A DNA stretch of 52,328 nucleotides from positions 17,335 through 69,662 of the forward strand of contig JALQTK010000006.1 in the NCBI GenBank assembly GCA_023260975.1, written 5' to 3'. The DNA is from Pseudidiomarina sp. (GTDB taxonomy: Bacteria; Pseudomonadota; Gammaproteobacteria; Enterobacterales; Alteromonadaceae). Each line of letters starts with the position of its first letter. The stretch's first letter is position 1. Under the pieces are notes generated by a model. The model was not told the origin of the DNA and ran no database searches. It saw only the letters and a program-made list of their open reading frames with translations. The translations under genes and the position numbers were made by a program. Shown one piece after another: positions 44,056-52,328 of the stretch.

Positions 44056-45465
44056 ATGTCATCACCTAAAGCAGTCATGGCGTTTATCGCTGAAAATGAA
44101 GTCAAATTTGTTGATTTACGCTTTACCGATACCCTAGGTAAAGAGCAGCACGTAACCATTCCGGTGTCACAAATCAACGAAGAGTTCTTTGAAGAAGGCA
44201 AGATGTTCGATGGCTCGTCAATCACAGGTTGGAAGGGCATCAACGAATCAGACATGGTGCTCATGCCAGACTGCTCAACTATGGTCCTCGACCCGTTTAC
44301 TGATGCCGTTACCTTGAATATTACGTGTGACATTCTTGAGCCCGATACGTTGCAAGGCTACAGCCGTGACCCACGCTCTATTGCCCGTCGCGCCGAAGAA
44401 TATCTGCAAACACAAGGTTTCGATAACGCATTGTTTGGCCCAGAGCCAGAGTTTTTCATGTTTGATAGCGTGCGCTTCCACACCGATATGGCCGGCTCGT
44501 TCTTCAAAATTGAAGACGAAGAAGCTGCCTGGAGTTCAGGTGATAAAATTGAAGGCGGTAACAAAGCTCACCGCCCGCGTGTCAAAGGCGGTTACTTCCC
44601 CGTGCCACCGGTTGATTCAGGCCATGATATTCGCAGCACCATGTGCGAAGTGTTAGAGCAGGTTGGTTTGGTTGTTGAAGCGCATCACCATGAAGTTGCG
44701 ACTGCGGGTCAAAACGAAGTGGCAACACGCTTTAATACCTTGGTGAAGAAAGCTGACGAGATCCAAAAGTACAAATACGTCATTCATAACGTCGCTCATT
44801 CGTACGGTAAAACGGTCACCTTCATGCCGAAGCCATTGGTCGGTGACAACGGTTCAGGCATGCACGTGCACATGTCACTCGGTAAAGACGGTAAAAACAC
44901 CTTTGCTGGCGATTTGTATGGCGGCTTGAGCGAAACAGCGCTGTTCTATATCGGTGGTATCATCAAACACGCTCGCGCGCTGAATGCTTTTGCTAACCCA
45001 AGTACCAACTCATACAAGCGTTTGGTGCCAGGTTTCGAGGCGCCGGTGATGTTGGCCTACTCAGCTCGTAACCGTTCAGCATCAATTCGTATTCCAGTGG
45101 TTGCTAGTGCGCGCGCGCGCCGCATTGAAGTACGTTTCCCAGACCCTGCAGCGAACCCCTATTTACTGTTCTCTGCATTAATGATGGCCGGTTTAGATGG
45201 TATCAAGAACAAGATTCACCCCGGCGATGCTATGGATAAAGACTTGTATGACTTGCCAGCGGAAGAAGCGAAGTTAATCCCTACAGTTTGTGACTCGTTG
45301 GAATTAGCATTGCAAAATCTTGATCAAGACCGCGCCTTCTTAACTGCTGGTGGCGTGTTTACTGACGACATGATTGACGCTTATATCAAAGTTAAAATGA
45401 AAGATGTTATTCGCCTCAAGCAAGCGGTGCATCCGGTCGAGTTTGAGCTTTACTATAGTGTGTAA
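44056..45465 (+). CDS. glnA: Glutamine synthetase type I
   Basis: GlnA (469 aa, as in E. coli) makes glutamine from glutamate and ammonia as a dodecamer. Signatures are [17 protein letters not shown] near residue 48, [17 protein letters not shown] with the ATP/metal residues, [11 protein letters not shown], and [10 protein letters not shown] carrying the adenylylation tyrosine (about 397-398), so GlnE control is expected. The ATG at 44056 has GGAGG 5 nt upstream; an in-frame GTG four codons earlier overlaps that site and is rejected. It is transcribed from a sigma-54 promoter with two NtrC sites and precedes glnL-glnG. Confidence 0.98.
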   Translation: MSSPKAVMAFIAENEVKFVDLRFTDTLGKEQHVTIPVSQINEEFFEEGKMFDGSSITGWKGINESDMVLMPDCSTMVLDPFTDAVTLNITCDILEPDTLQGYSRDPRSIARRAEEYLQTQGFDNALFGPEPEFFMFDSVRFHTDMAGSFFKIEDEEAAWSSGDKIEGGNKAHRPRVKGGYFPVPPVDSGHDIRSTMCEVLEQVGLVVEAHHHEVATAGQNEVATRFNTLVKKADEIQKYKYVIHNVAHSYGKTVTFMPKPLVGDNGSGMHVHMSLGKDGKNTFAGDLYGGLSETALFYIGGIIKHARALNAFANPSTNSYKRLVPGFEAPVMLAYSARNRSASIRIPVVASARARRIEVRFPDPAANPYLLFSALMMAGLDGIKNKIHPGDAMDKDLYDLPAEEAKLIPTVCDSLELALQNLDQDRAFLTAGGVFTDDMIDAYIKVKMKDVIRLKQAVHPVEFELYYSV

Positions 45466-45479
45466 TTGTCACTGACACA

Positions 45480-45507
45480 GTGGGCTTGAGCGGTCGCTTA
45501 AGCCCAC
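45480..45507 (+). other. Hairpin between glnA and glnL
   Basis: GTGGGCTTGAGC and GCTTAAGCCCAC form a 12-bp stem with one G-U pair and a GGTC loop, 14 nt after the glnA stop. There is no T-tract; the glnL ribosome site AAGGAG follows 3 nt later. It may partly terminate or protect glnA mRNA, giving less glnLG than glnA message, as is known for E. coli. Confidence 0.6.
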
Positions 45508-45522
45508 CATAAGGAGCCCAAC

Positions 45523-46677
45523 ATGCCGAGTGAGACAGCCTCCACCAATGCCTTACTCGGGCTCCTCGTCAATGATTGCACCAATATGGTGCGCCCGCAG
45601 CTAGACCAACTTCTCACCGGAGTCTTGTTACTGGACTCCGGCCTGCATATTCACTACATGAACAGCGCGGCCGAGACAATTTTAGACGCTAGTCGTAAAC
45701 GACTGTTAGGGCAGCCTTTCTTCAGTTTGTTCAGTTACTGCAGCTTGAATGCGGCAGTGTTGCAAAGTGCGTTAGCTGAGCAGCAAAGCGTTTCCGATAG
45801 CGATGTCAGTCTGGTTTTTGCTGATGGTCAACGTATCACCATTGAGTTTATTGCGCAGCCACTGCTGCAGGCCGACGGCAGCATACAGGTGCTGGTTGAA
45901 TTACGTCAGGTTGACCAAATTCGTCGAATTAATCATGAAAACTCCCAGCAACAGCAATTGAGTGCAGCGCATGCGATGATCCGTGGGCTGGCTCATGAAA
46001 TTAAAAATCCGCTGGGCGGCTTGCGCGGAGCGGCGCAATTATTAGCCAGTGAATTACCCGATCCAACGTTACGCGAGTATACCGATTTGATTATTAATCA
46101 AGCTGATCGGCTGCGCAATTTGGTTGATCGCATGCTTGGCTCACATCAGCTGCCGCAGCGGCGCAGTGAGAATATCCATGCGCTGCTCGAGCGGGTGTGT
46201 CAATTAGTCAGTTTGAGCGTGAGCCCGGGTATTCAGTGGCAACGTGATTATGATCCGAGCTTACCCGAGCTAACGTTAGCCAGTGATGCGCTCGAGCAAG
46301 CGCTATTGAACATTGTGCTGAACGCCTGTGAGGCGATGGGTGAAGACGGTGTGCTGACCATGCGCACGCGCATTATTCACCAGCAAACGATCTACGGTAG
46401 CCGTTATCGTCATTGTGCCTTAATCGTGGTGCAAGATAATGGCCCAGGCATTGCTGCCACGGTGCGCGACACGTTGTTTTATCCGATGGTCAGTGGCCGC
46501 GCTGGGGGCACCGGATTGGGATTATCAATTGCGCAAAATGTGGTGCATCAGCATGGCGGCAAGATAGAGGTGGTGTCTGAGCCGGGGCATACTGAATTTT
46601 TGATCTATCTGCCCTATCTTGAGTCGCGCGTCGAAAAATCAGTCGAAGTAAGCAAGGACCCTGAGCATGACCAGTAG
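45523..46677 (+). CDS. glnL: Nitrogen regulation sensor kinase/phosphatase NtrB
   Basis: NtrB (384 aa) phosphorylates NtrC under nitrogen limitation and dephosphorylates it when bound by PII. A PAS domain (about 25-125, LLTGVLLLDSGLHIHYMNSAAETIL) precedes HisKA with the phospho-acceptor in GLAHEIKNPLGGLRGAAQLL and an ATPase domain with N-box IVLNACEAM, DNGPGI and GGTGLGLSIA. It is cytoplasmic with no membrane span. It is about 35 residues longer than E. coli GlnL (349), mainly at the N-terminus and linker. It overlaps glnG by 11 nt. AAGGAG lies 6 nt before the ATG. Confidence 0.95.
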   Translation: MPSETASTNALLGLLVNDCTNMVRPQLDQLLTGVLLLDSGLHIHYMNSAAETILDASRKRLLGQPFFSLFSYCSLNAAVLQSALAEQQSVSDSDVSLVFADGQRITIEFIAQPLLQADGSIQVLVELRQVDQIRRINHENSQQQQLSAAHAMIRGLAHEIKNPLGGLRGAAQLLASELPDPTLREYTDLIINQADRLRNLVDRMLGSHQLPQRRSENIHALLERVCQLVSLSVSPGIQWQRDYDPSLPELTLASDALEQALLNIVLNACEAMGEDGVLTMRTRIIHQQTIYGSRYRHCALIVVQDNGPGIAATVRDTLFYPMVSGRAGGTGLGLSIAQNVVHQHGGKIEVVSEPGHTEFLIYLPYLESRVEKSVEVSKDPEHDQ

Positions 46678-48082
46678 CGCACAACCCATCTGGGTGTTAG
46701 ACGATGATAGTTCCATTCGTTGGGTATTAGAGCGTGCCTTGCAACGTGAGCAACTGCACTGCCGCAGTTTCAGCTCGGCAACTGAGCTCTATGATGCTCT
46801 GCGGGCTGAACAGCCACGGCTGTTGCTGACCGATATTCGTATGCCCGGTGACGATGGCTTGCAGGTGCTCGCTCGCTTGCGACAAGACTATCCGGCAATA
46901 CGGGTGATCGTAATGACTGCCCATTCTGATCTTGATTCTGCGGTCAGTGCGTTCCAGGGGGGTGCCTTTGAATATTTAGCCAAGCCCTTTGATTTGGCTG
47001 AGGCGGTGGCGATGGTTCACCGCGCTTTACAGCAAGATCATGAAACATCGTTGGCGACGACTGGTGGTGATGATTCGACCGTCGCTGAACATCCAGCAGC
47101 AAAACTGTCGATGGCCGGCATGATCGGTCATGCACCGGCTATGCAAGATGTATTTCGTGCCATTGGGCGCTTATCAAATACCAGCGTGACGGTATTAATA
47201 ACAGGTCAGTCTGGAACCGGTAAAGAATTGGTCGCACGCGCGTTGCATCAGCATAGCCCACGCGCCGAGAAGCCGTTTATTGCACTGAATATGGCGGCTA
47301 TTCCGAGTGAATTGGTGGAGTCCGAGTTATTTGGCCATGAAAAGGGCGCTTTTACTGGGGCGACCCAGCGTCGCCAAGGGCGCTTTGAGCAAGCCCACGG
47401 CGGCACTTTATTTTTAGATGAAATTGGCGATATGCCATTAGCGGTGCAAACGCGTTTACTGCGGGTGTTGGCCGATGGTCAGTTTTACCCGATTGGCAGC
47501 TATCAACCAGTCAGCGTTGATGTGCGAATTATAGCGGCCACCCATCAACCATTAGAGCAGCGCGTTGCCGATGGGCTGTTCCGTGAGGATTTACTGCACC
47601 GCTTAAACGTGATTCGCTTGAAGCTACCGACATTAGCTGAGCGAGCCAGCGATATTCCGCAACTCGCGCAGTTTTTTTTACAGCAAGCGGCGCAGGAACT
47701 AGGTATAGCAGTGAAGCGCTTAAGTGCAGCCGCCGAGCAGCAGTTATGCAGTGCGCCTTGGCCTGGTAACGTGCGGCAGTTAGAAAACACCTGTCGCTGG
47801 CTTACCGTCATGGCGCCATCGCAGCTAGTTGAGATCAATGATTTACCCGAGGAATTACAACAGCAGCGAGCCGCTACCAGCAATGATTGGCAGCAACATC
47901 TCAAACAACTTCTACAACAACAACTTGCTGCGGGCAATAGTGAGATCTTGGCGCAGCTGTTGCCGCAATTAGAGCAACTCGCACTGGAGCTGGCGCTCGA
48001 GCATACCCAAGGTCACAAGCAACAGGCTGCTGCGTTGCTTGGGTGGGGGCGTAATACGCTCACCCGCAAGCTTAAAGGTTAG
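46667..48082 (+). CDS. glnG: Nitrogen regulation response regulator NtrC
   Basis: NtrC (471 aa) is the sigma-54 activator of nitrogen genes, including glnA. It has a receiver (1-120; WVLDDDSSIRWVLERAL, phospho-acceptor in LLTDIRMPGDDG), an AAA+ domain (about 145-380) with Walker A TGQSGTGKELVARALH and the sigma-54 contact loop GAFTGA, and a Fis-type helix-turn-helix at the end (HKQQAAALLGWGRNTLTRKLKG). Length matches E. coli (469). It overlaps glnL by 11 nt and its 3' end overlaps convergent fieF by 11 bp. Confidence 0.97.
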   Translation: MTSSAQPIWVLDDDSSIRWVLERALQREQLHCRSFSSATELYDALRAEQPRLLLTDIRMPGDDGLQVLARLRQDYPAIRVIVMTAHSDLDSAVSAFQGGAFEYLAKPFDLAEAVAMVHRALQQDHETSLATTGGDDSTVAEHPAAKLSMAGMIGHAPAMQDVFRAIGRLSNTSVTVLITGQSGTGKELVARALHQHSPRAEKPFIALNMAAIPSELVESELFGHEKGAFTGATQRRQGRFEQAHGGTLFLDEIGDMPLAVQTRLLRVLADGQFYPIGSYQPVSVDVRIIAATHQPLEQRVADGLFREDLLHRLNVIRLKLPTLAERASDIPQLAQFFLQQAAQELGIAVKRLSAAAEQQLCSAPWPGNVRQLENTCRWLTVMAPSQLVEINDLPEELQQQRAATSNDWQQHLKQLLQQQLAAGNSEILAQLLPQLEQLALELALEHTQGHKQQAAALLGWGRNTLTRKLKG

Positions 48083-48995
48083 GCTTCCGAATCGAATTGC
48101 TGACATCGACGATTGATTGTGGGTCCATATGCAAGAACACGTCGGTTTCCGGAAACAAGGCGGCGACGCGCTCTTCTGCTTCATGGGTAATATCGTGGGC
48201 TTGCTCGAGCGACAAATCATCATTCAGTTCAATATGACATTGCACAAAACGAGTTTGCCCAGCACTGCGCGTGCGTAATTTGTGGATACCGTCGATACCC
48301 GGACAATTCAGCAGCGTGTCAATGATTAGTAAGCGCTCACTATCAGGTAACTCTCTATCCATTAGGGACTGGAATGCTGCCCAGCCAATCCGAATCGCGC
48401 CGAACGCAAGGTAGCCAGCAATCAGCATAGCGAAAACACTGTCCGCCCATTGGAAGCCTTTACTGGTCAGGTAAATGGCAAGCAGTACCGAGCCATTAAG
48501 TAGAATATCAGAGCGGAAATGCAGGGTGTCAGCGGCAATAGCTTGCGATTTGGTATGGCGCATAACGATGTGTTGCAGTATCACCAGTGCCAGGGTAACG
48601 ACAATGGCAAATAACGATACATAGATACCAATTTGATGACGTTGTACTTCGGTGCCGCTATAAAACTGTTGGAAACTATGCGCGGCAAGCAGTATGGCCG
48701 AGCCGGTAATCAGCGCTGATTGAACCAGTGCTGCTAATGATTCGGCTTTGCCATGGCCGAAGCGATGTTCAGCATCGGCGGGTAAAACCGCATAGCGAAC
48801 CGCAAAAAAGGTGAATAACGAGGCTAAGCCATCAAGCAATGAGTCGGTCATCGACGCGAGCATACTAGCCGAGTCAGTTAATAACCAAGCACCTGCTTTG
48901 ACCACAATCAATAGCAACGCAACAGTAACAGAGGCCCGAGTTGCGAGCATAACCCAGGCGGCGTAATCACGTTGTGGTTGTTCAGAAACAGCCAT
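48072..48995 (-). CDS. fieF: Cation diffusion facilitator FieF/YiiP-like metal efflux pump
   Basis: The 307-residue protein exports divalent metals (zinc, iron) across the inner membrane by proton antiport. Six spans are visible; the transport site is formed by the aspartates of SMTDSLLDGLASL and by HFRSDILLN, and the loop FGHGKAESL is the family signature. A cytoplasmic C-terminal domain has ELNDDLSLEQAHDITHEAE. Length equals E. coli FieF (300). Metal specificity is inferred from the closest family only. It diverges from trmL and overlaps glnG by 11 bp at the 3' end. Confidence 0.93.
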   Translation of the reverse strand: MAVSEQPQRDYAAWVMLATRASVTVALLLIVVKAGAWLLTDSASMLASMTDSLLDGLASLFTFFAVRYAVLPADAEHRFGHGKAESLAALVQSALITGSAILLAAHSFQQFYSGTEVQRHQIGIYVSLFAIVVTLALVILQHIVMRHTKSQAIAADTLHFRSDILLNGSVLLAIYLTSKGFQWADSVFAMLIAGYLAFGAIRIGWAAFQSLMDRELPDSERLLIIDTLLNCPGIDGIHKLRTRSAGQTRFVQCHIELNDDLSLEQAHDITHEAEERVAALFPETDVFLHMDPQSIVDVSNSIRKPNL

Positions 48996-49068
48996 TACTT
49001 ACTCTTTTCAATTCTATAATTCTGCTATTCTAACCGCTTAATTGACCGATAGGAATGAACAATTCGCT

Positions 49069-49539
49069 ATGTTTCATATTGCTCTGTATACCCCGGTAAT
49101 GCCGGCAAACACTGGTAATATCATTCGTTTAGCCGCCAATAATGGCTGCATGTTGCATTTGATTGAACCCTTAGGCTTTGATTTTGAAGAAAAAAAATTA
49201 CGTCGCGCCGGCTTAGATTATCATGACCTTAGCCGGGTTCAGCGCTATCAAAATTTCCAGCAATTCGCCGAGGCTATGGCCGGCCGGCGCATGTTTGCCT
49301 GCACCACGCGCGGAACTGTCGGCTATAGCGAAGTAAGCTATGAACCCGATGATGTGTTGTTATTCGGTTCAGAGACGAGTGGTTTACCTGATGAGGTGCG
49401 CGCCCAGTTTGCGCCTGAGCGGTTGCTGCGTATTCCAATGATGCCCAACAACCGCTCGTTGAATCTCAGCAATGCGGTCGCCATCATTAGCTTTGAGGCA
49501 TGGCGACAACAGCGTTTCGCTGGCTCTACTCAGGCTTGA
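49069..49539 (+). CDS. trmL: tRNA (cytidine/uridine-34-2'-O)-methyltransferase TrmL
   Basis: TrmL (156 aa) is a SPOUT-class knotted methyltransferase that modifies the wobble base of tRNA-Leu. The start [21 protein letters not shown] is the family hallmark, and [11 protein letters not shown] and the knot segment [11 protein letters not shown] bind S-adenosylmethionine. The frame is open nine codons further upstream, but the ATG at 49069 gives the conserved start and E. coli length (157). Ribosome site is weak (AGGA about 14 nt away). Its 3' end overlaps the next, convergent gene by 14 bp. Confidence 0.94.
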   Translation: MFHIALYTPVMPANTGNIIRLAANNGCMLHLIEPLGFDFEEKKLRRAGLDYHDLSRVQRYQNFQQFAEAMAGRRMFACTTRGTVGYSEVSYEPDDVLLFGSETSGLPDEVRAQFAPERLLRIPMMPNNRSLNLSNAVAIISFEAWRQQRFAGSTQA

Positions 49540-50938
49540 TATTGAGATAATAGGTCGAACGGTTTAAGTCATCGGCGCTGTAAAATTCAGCAATTTCGCC
49601 ACTTCGAACCAATTCAGCTAAACGCTGATCGAACCAATCACGCAATAGTTTGCCACGTGGCGTATCTTGAAAAATTGCATGAATGGGAAGGCTATCGTGG
49701 ATTTTTATCGATGGGTAGGAGCTAGCCAACTGATCTGGAATGTTTTCATAATAGGAAATCACCCCACCGAGACGATTCAAGCCTAAAAGTGAAAAACAAT
49801 CGGCGGTACTGTTGGTGTAATAGTAATTCAAGGTTTCGGGTAAGAATTTTTCATAACCATAACCCGCTACTTGGCATATTAACCGCTCAAAATCGCCCTG
49901 CATAATGGCATTGAGCGCTTCTTCATTCTGGGCAAATAAATACAACGGTCGGTCATAATCAAAATGCAAACGTGAGGCGATAGCCTTATTTAACTTATGG
50001 TCGGCGTAGTTGCCAATAACAATGTCAAAACGCTGTTCTTCAAGCCCAGCAGTAGCGCGCTGTAGGGTATTGGCATTAAATTGCAGTGCGCTTGTGACCG
50101 GGTTGAATATACGTCGTAATAACTCCCAATAGGTGCCGCTACCATCAATATTAGTGTACTTAGGCCAATGGCCGGCAGCGACATTAATGCGGCCAAATTG
50201 CGGTGGTTTGGCAAACTTGCTCGGGTCACTAATCAGTGCACCGGTGTCACGCATGATCTCTGCAACGCGCCCAGAATCATGCATTTTATGCAGTACTGCG
50301 GCAAGTTTTGGCACCAAATCAGCATATTGTTTGTGCAGATAGTGGTAACCGACTTCGGTTAAAATGGGCACCACGACGTTGTGTGGGTCATCGACAAGAC
50401 CTAATTCTCGGGCCTCAAAATCATTTAATGCAATGGCTTTAACGCGACGATTGGTATACATCAAATGGAGCTGTTGAAGATCCACTGCTTGAACCGTTGG
50501 GCCCTTATAATTCTGTTGCGCGAGTACTTGTTCGACACTGGTCATGCCATTGATATACGCTAAATTTTTGATGTCTTGCAGCTCACATAAGCCACACTGC
50601 CGACGATCAGCGACCACCACCAGTTGGTATTGAAACAAGGTAAAATCAACCGCAATAAGGTTTGGATAATCTTGGTCGAGGCCAGGTATGCGGCCTAATT
50701 CTCCGGCGATACGTCCAGCGTTGGCTTCAACGATACTGCGTGCGCGAGGCATTTCTAAATACACTAACTTGATACCGAGTTGCGCATACGCCTCTTCTAG
50801 CATGGTCGTAATGTATGCCGGTATGGGCCCATTTTCAGGTTGGCGGAAGCTGAGCTCAGTGGTGCGTGCGGCTAACGGAGTAACCGCTTGCAATAATAGC
50901 ATGCTTAACAAAAAGCTTAGTCGGATCAGGGCACGCAT
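49526..50938 (-). CDS. Secreted protein with two tandem SBP_bac_3-like domains
   Basis: The 470-residue protein has a signal peptide (about 1-23, cleavage after LAA) and two halves that both look like extracellular solute-binding family 3 domains: about 27-240 ([31 protein letters not shown]) and about 250-465 ([12 protein letters not shown] ... [11 protein letters not shown]). Both halves end in an [15 protein letters not shown]- or [14 protein letters not shown]-like helix, the normal C-terminus of the domain. No lipobox is present and no ABC permease or kinase lies nearby, so it is probably not a transport component; related domains in marine Alteromonadales are often orphans. Ligand is unknown. 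Confidence 0.8.
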   Translation of the reverse strand: MRALIRLSFLLSMLLLQAVTPLAARTTELSFRQPENGPIPAYITTMLEEAYAQLGIKLVYLEMPRARSIVEANAGRIAGELGRIPGLDQDYPNLIAVDFTLFQYQLVVVADRRQCGLCELQDIKNLAYINGMTSVEQVLAQQNYKGPTVQAVDLQQLHLMYTNRRVKAIALNDFEARELGLVDDPHNVVVPILTEVGYHYLHKQYADLVPKLAAVLHKMHDSGRVAEIMRDTGALISDPSKFAKPPQFGRINVAAGHWPKYTNIDGSGTYWELLRRIFNPVTSALQFNANTLQRATAGLEEQRFDIVIGNYADHKLNKAIASRLHFDYDRPLYLFAQNEEALNAIMQGDFERLICQVAGYGYEKFLPETLNYYYTNSTADCFSLLGLNRLGGVISYYENIPDQLASSYPSIKIHDSLPIHAIFQDTPRGKLLRDWFDQRLAELVRSGEIAEFYSADDLNRSTYYLNIKPE

Positions 50939-51064
50939 GGGAACTCCTTACTCAAGTAGTGCGTCTAAATTAGCACAAAATAACAGATTTGACTCTGTAC
51001 CCGTTTGCCTTTAGCGTGAGCGCGGTTGGCGCATAAAGCCTGAAGTGTTTGTAGGAGATGAGCG
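50939..51064. other. Divergent gap between the solute-binding-like and cyanophycinase-like genes
   Basis: This 126-bp stretch must hold promoters for both divergent genes. I see a good ribosome site (AGGAG at 51053-51057) for the plus-strand gene but no convincing -35/-10 pair. Confidence 0.5.
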
Positions 51065-52328
51065 ATGTATAAATTGGTGGTAGTAATGAGCGCGATCATA
51101 GCGCTGCTGGGAGCTGGCGCAAGCAATGCAGAAGATATCTCGGAAGCTGCCCAGGCGCCGCAGTATAACCTGCTACTCAGCGGCGGTAATTTGCGTATTT
51201 GCTCGACCATGCAAAGTGATAACTGCGACGATACCCGCTGGATCAATCGCGATAGCATGCGGGTAGAGCGCTATGTCAATTTATCAGAGCGCAATCTCAA
51301 GCTATTGCTCAATGACGATTTATGGCCAACGCATCGCCGCAGCATGCGTGATCAAGTTGCCGAAGCATTGGCCCTTATCAAACAGCGGGTCAATCAAGAG
51401 GTGATGTCGGAATACACCTTTATGACCGAGTTTAGCCGTCGCGCGACCGCTTATGTGTTCGACAATTTGTCGGATCAGGAACTGCGCCGTATCGTCCACC
51501 ATGTGGAAATGCCAACACCGACAGATCGCCACGAAGTGATTGATATTAATATGAATATCGATTTGGCAAGTCGTGCGTTAGTGCGCGGCTTGGTGCTGCA
51601 AGCGCGCCAATTGGTTGCAGAAGGTCAGCGTCCGCGGGTGTTGGTGGTGACCGCAGCTGCGCACGATAGCCTTGGCGCTGCTGATTTTTATACCCGACTG
51701 TTACAGTCGGCGGGTGCTGATGCGAGCTGGTTACCGATTGATGCAGCGGTTGCTGCGGCGCAGCGCACCCAGCGTTGCGATGATTTAGCCGCGCTGCGGG
51801 TGCGGGAACAGACCACCTGGCAACGCGACAAAGTGCACCCTGCTCGTCATACCGAGCAGCTCGCCTATTGCCACGATTTAACTGCTGGCGCTGAGTTATT
51901 GCGTGATAGCCACGGGGTGTTTTTTGCCGATGGCTCAGCCCACCTGCTGCGCCAAGCGATGTTAACGCCACTCGGTCAGCCGACAGCGCTTACCGAAGCC
52001 ATTTATCGGCGCCTGCAAAACCAATCGCTGGTGGTTGCCGCAGTTGGTGGTGCCAGTGCGGCGCTCACCGCACGCGCTATGATCAGCGGTGGTAGCAGCG
52101 CTATGGCGCTGCAGCAGGGCGCGCGCGCCGCAGACCCCGCCGGTGGTGCCTGTGATCTGGATGACAGTTGCCCATTAGGGCTTAACCAACATAGCCTCAG
52201 TTACCACCCATTAGGCGGTTTGGGCTGGTTTAGCCCCGCCATTGTTGATAGCGAATTCACCGAAAATGGCCGCCATGGCAGATTACTGCGGCTTGCCGCC
52301 ACCACTAGCACGCCATTGGCGATCGGCA
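51065..52328 (+). CDS. Secreted cyanophycinase-like (peptidase S51 fold) protein, cut by the window edge
   Basis: At least 421 codons are open to the right edge. A signal peptide (1-22, MYKLVVVMSAIIALLGAGAS-NA) is followed by a unique 130-residue region and then a class I glutamine amidotransferase-like fold: RVLVVTAAAHDS (191-202), GVFFADGSAHLLRQAML (284-300), VVAAVGGASAALTARAMI (323-340) and GGLGWFSPAIVDSEFTENGRHGRLLRL (384-410). These track the cyanophycinase (CphB) blocks GGDQ, GTSAGA and DQHF-RGRxGRL, but the catalytic residues differ. ATG has AGGAG 7 nt upstream. Cyanophycinases cleave arginyl-aspartate polymer; activity here is doubtful. No cyanophycin synthetase is in the window. Confidence 0.75.
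   Translation, partial: MYKLVVVMSAIIALLGAGASNAEDISEAAQAPQYNLLLSGGNLRICSTMQSDNCDDTRWINRDSMRVERYVNLSERNLKLLLNDDLWPTHRRSMRDQVAEALALIKQRVNQEVMSEYTFMTEFSRRATAYVFDNLSDQELRRIVHHVEMPTPTDRHEVIDINMNIDLASRALVRGLVLQARQLVAEGQRPRVLVVTAAAHDSLGAADFYTRLLQSAGADASWLPIDAAVAAAQRTQRCDDLAALRVREQTTWQRDKVHPARHTEQLAYCHDLTAGAELLRDSHGVFFADGSAHLLRQAMLTPLGQPTALTEAIYRRLQNQSLVVAAVGGASAALTARAMISGGSSAMALQQGARAADPAGGACDLDDSCPLGLNQHSLSYHPLGGLGWFSPAIVDSEFTENGRHGRLLRLAATTSTPLAIG

Noticed and set aside
51320-51971. Two minus-strand open frames of 70 and 141 codons near the right edge
   Set aside because: They lie opposite the cyanophycinase-like gene, whose frame has a signal peptide, a good ribosome site and recognisable family motifs; the minus-strand products look like low-complexity shadow translations.
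1-52328. tRNA or rRNA genes, insertion sequences, prophage, CRISPR arrays or a replication origin
   Set aside because: No cloverleaf, transposase, integrase, spaced repeats or DnaA-box cluster was seen by eye; the region reads as conserved chromosomal core.

Overview
The window is about 52.3 kb of ordinary chromosome from a marine-type gammaproteobacterium. The gene orders dam-aroB-aroK-pilQPONM/mrcA, rpmE/priA-argS-ftsN-hslVU-rraA and typA/glnA-glnL-glnG, the fused argH(A) gene and the short malic enzyme all suggest Alteromonadales, and the Idiomarinaceae seem most likely. This placement is inference from synteny and protein style; no marker search was possible. About 50 genes were recognised, two of them cut by the window edges. 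No tRNA, rRNA, insertion sequence, prophage or CRISPR array was seen.

Layout. Positions 1-6.9 kb (minus strand) run from a type IV pilus assembly operon (pilM-N-O-P-Q) into aroK, aroB, dam and an ElaA-type acetyltransferase. The peptidoglycan synthase mrcA diverges from pilM at 6.9-9.4 kb. At 9.4-13.1 kb come metL (minus), rsuA and the methionine repressor metJ (plus). At 13.1-19.1 kb an arginine operon argC-B-F-G-H(A) reads on the minus strand from a promoter with two ARG boxes. At 19.1-22.8 kb a malic enzyme is followed 24 nt later by a large Cache-type histidine kinase. At 23-30.5 kb rpmE diverges from priA, argS, a small ftsN-like gene, hslV-hslU and rraA.

Positions 30.5-36.8 kb hold a complete histidine-to-glutamate pathway: hutG directly after rraA, hutI on the minus strand, and hutC-hutU-hutH on the plus strand, with a palindromic HutC-type operator between hutI and hutC. 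Positions 36.8-41.8 kb are a mosaic: a small DksA/TraR zinc finger, a GNAT-hotdog fusion, dtd, yihY, a short-chain dehydrogenase, a small conserved protein, a hemolysin III-like membrane protein, a stand-alone receiver and a stand-alone Hpt protein. Positions 41.8-48.1 kb hold typA and the nitrogen control operon glnA-glnL-glnG, with a sigma-54 promoter and two NtrC sites. The right end has fieF, trmL, a secreted protein with two tandem solute-binding-like domains, and the start of a secreted cyanophycinase-like (S51) protein whose active-site motifs look degenerate.

Nitrogen metabolism links much of the window. Hut enzymes release ammonia and glutamate from histidine, GlnA/NtrB/NtrC assimilate and sense nitrogen, the arg operon spends glutamate, and the cyanophycinase-like protein belongs to a family that cleaves arginine-rich polymers. 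The most interesting non-coding signals are a hairpin over the hslV ribosome binding site combined with a heat-shock-like promoter, and a repeat cluster in front of rraA.
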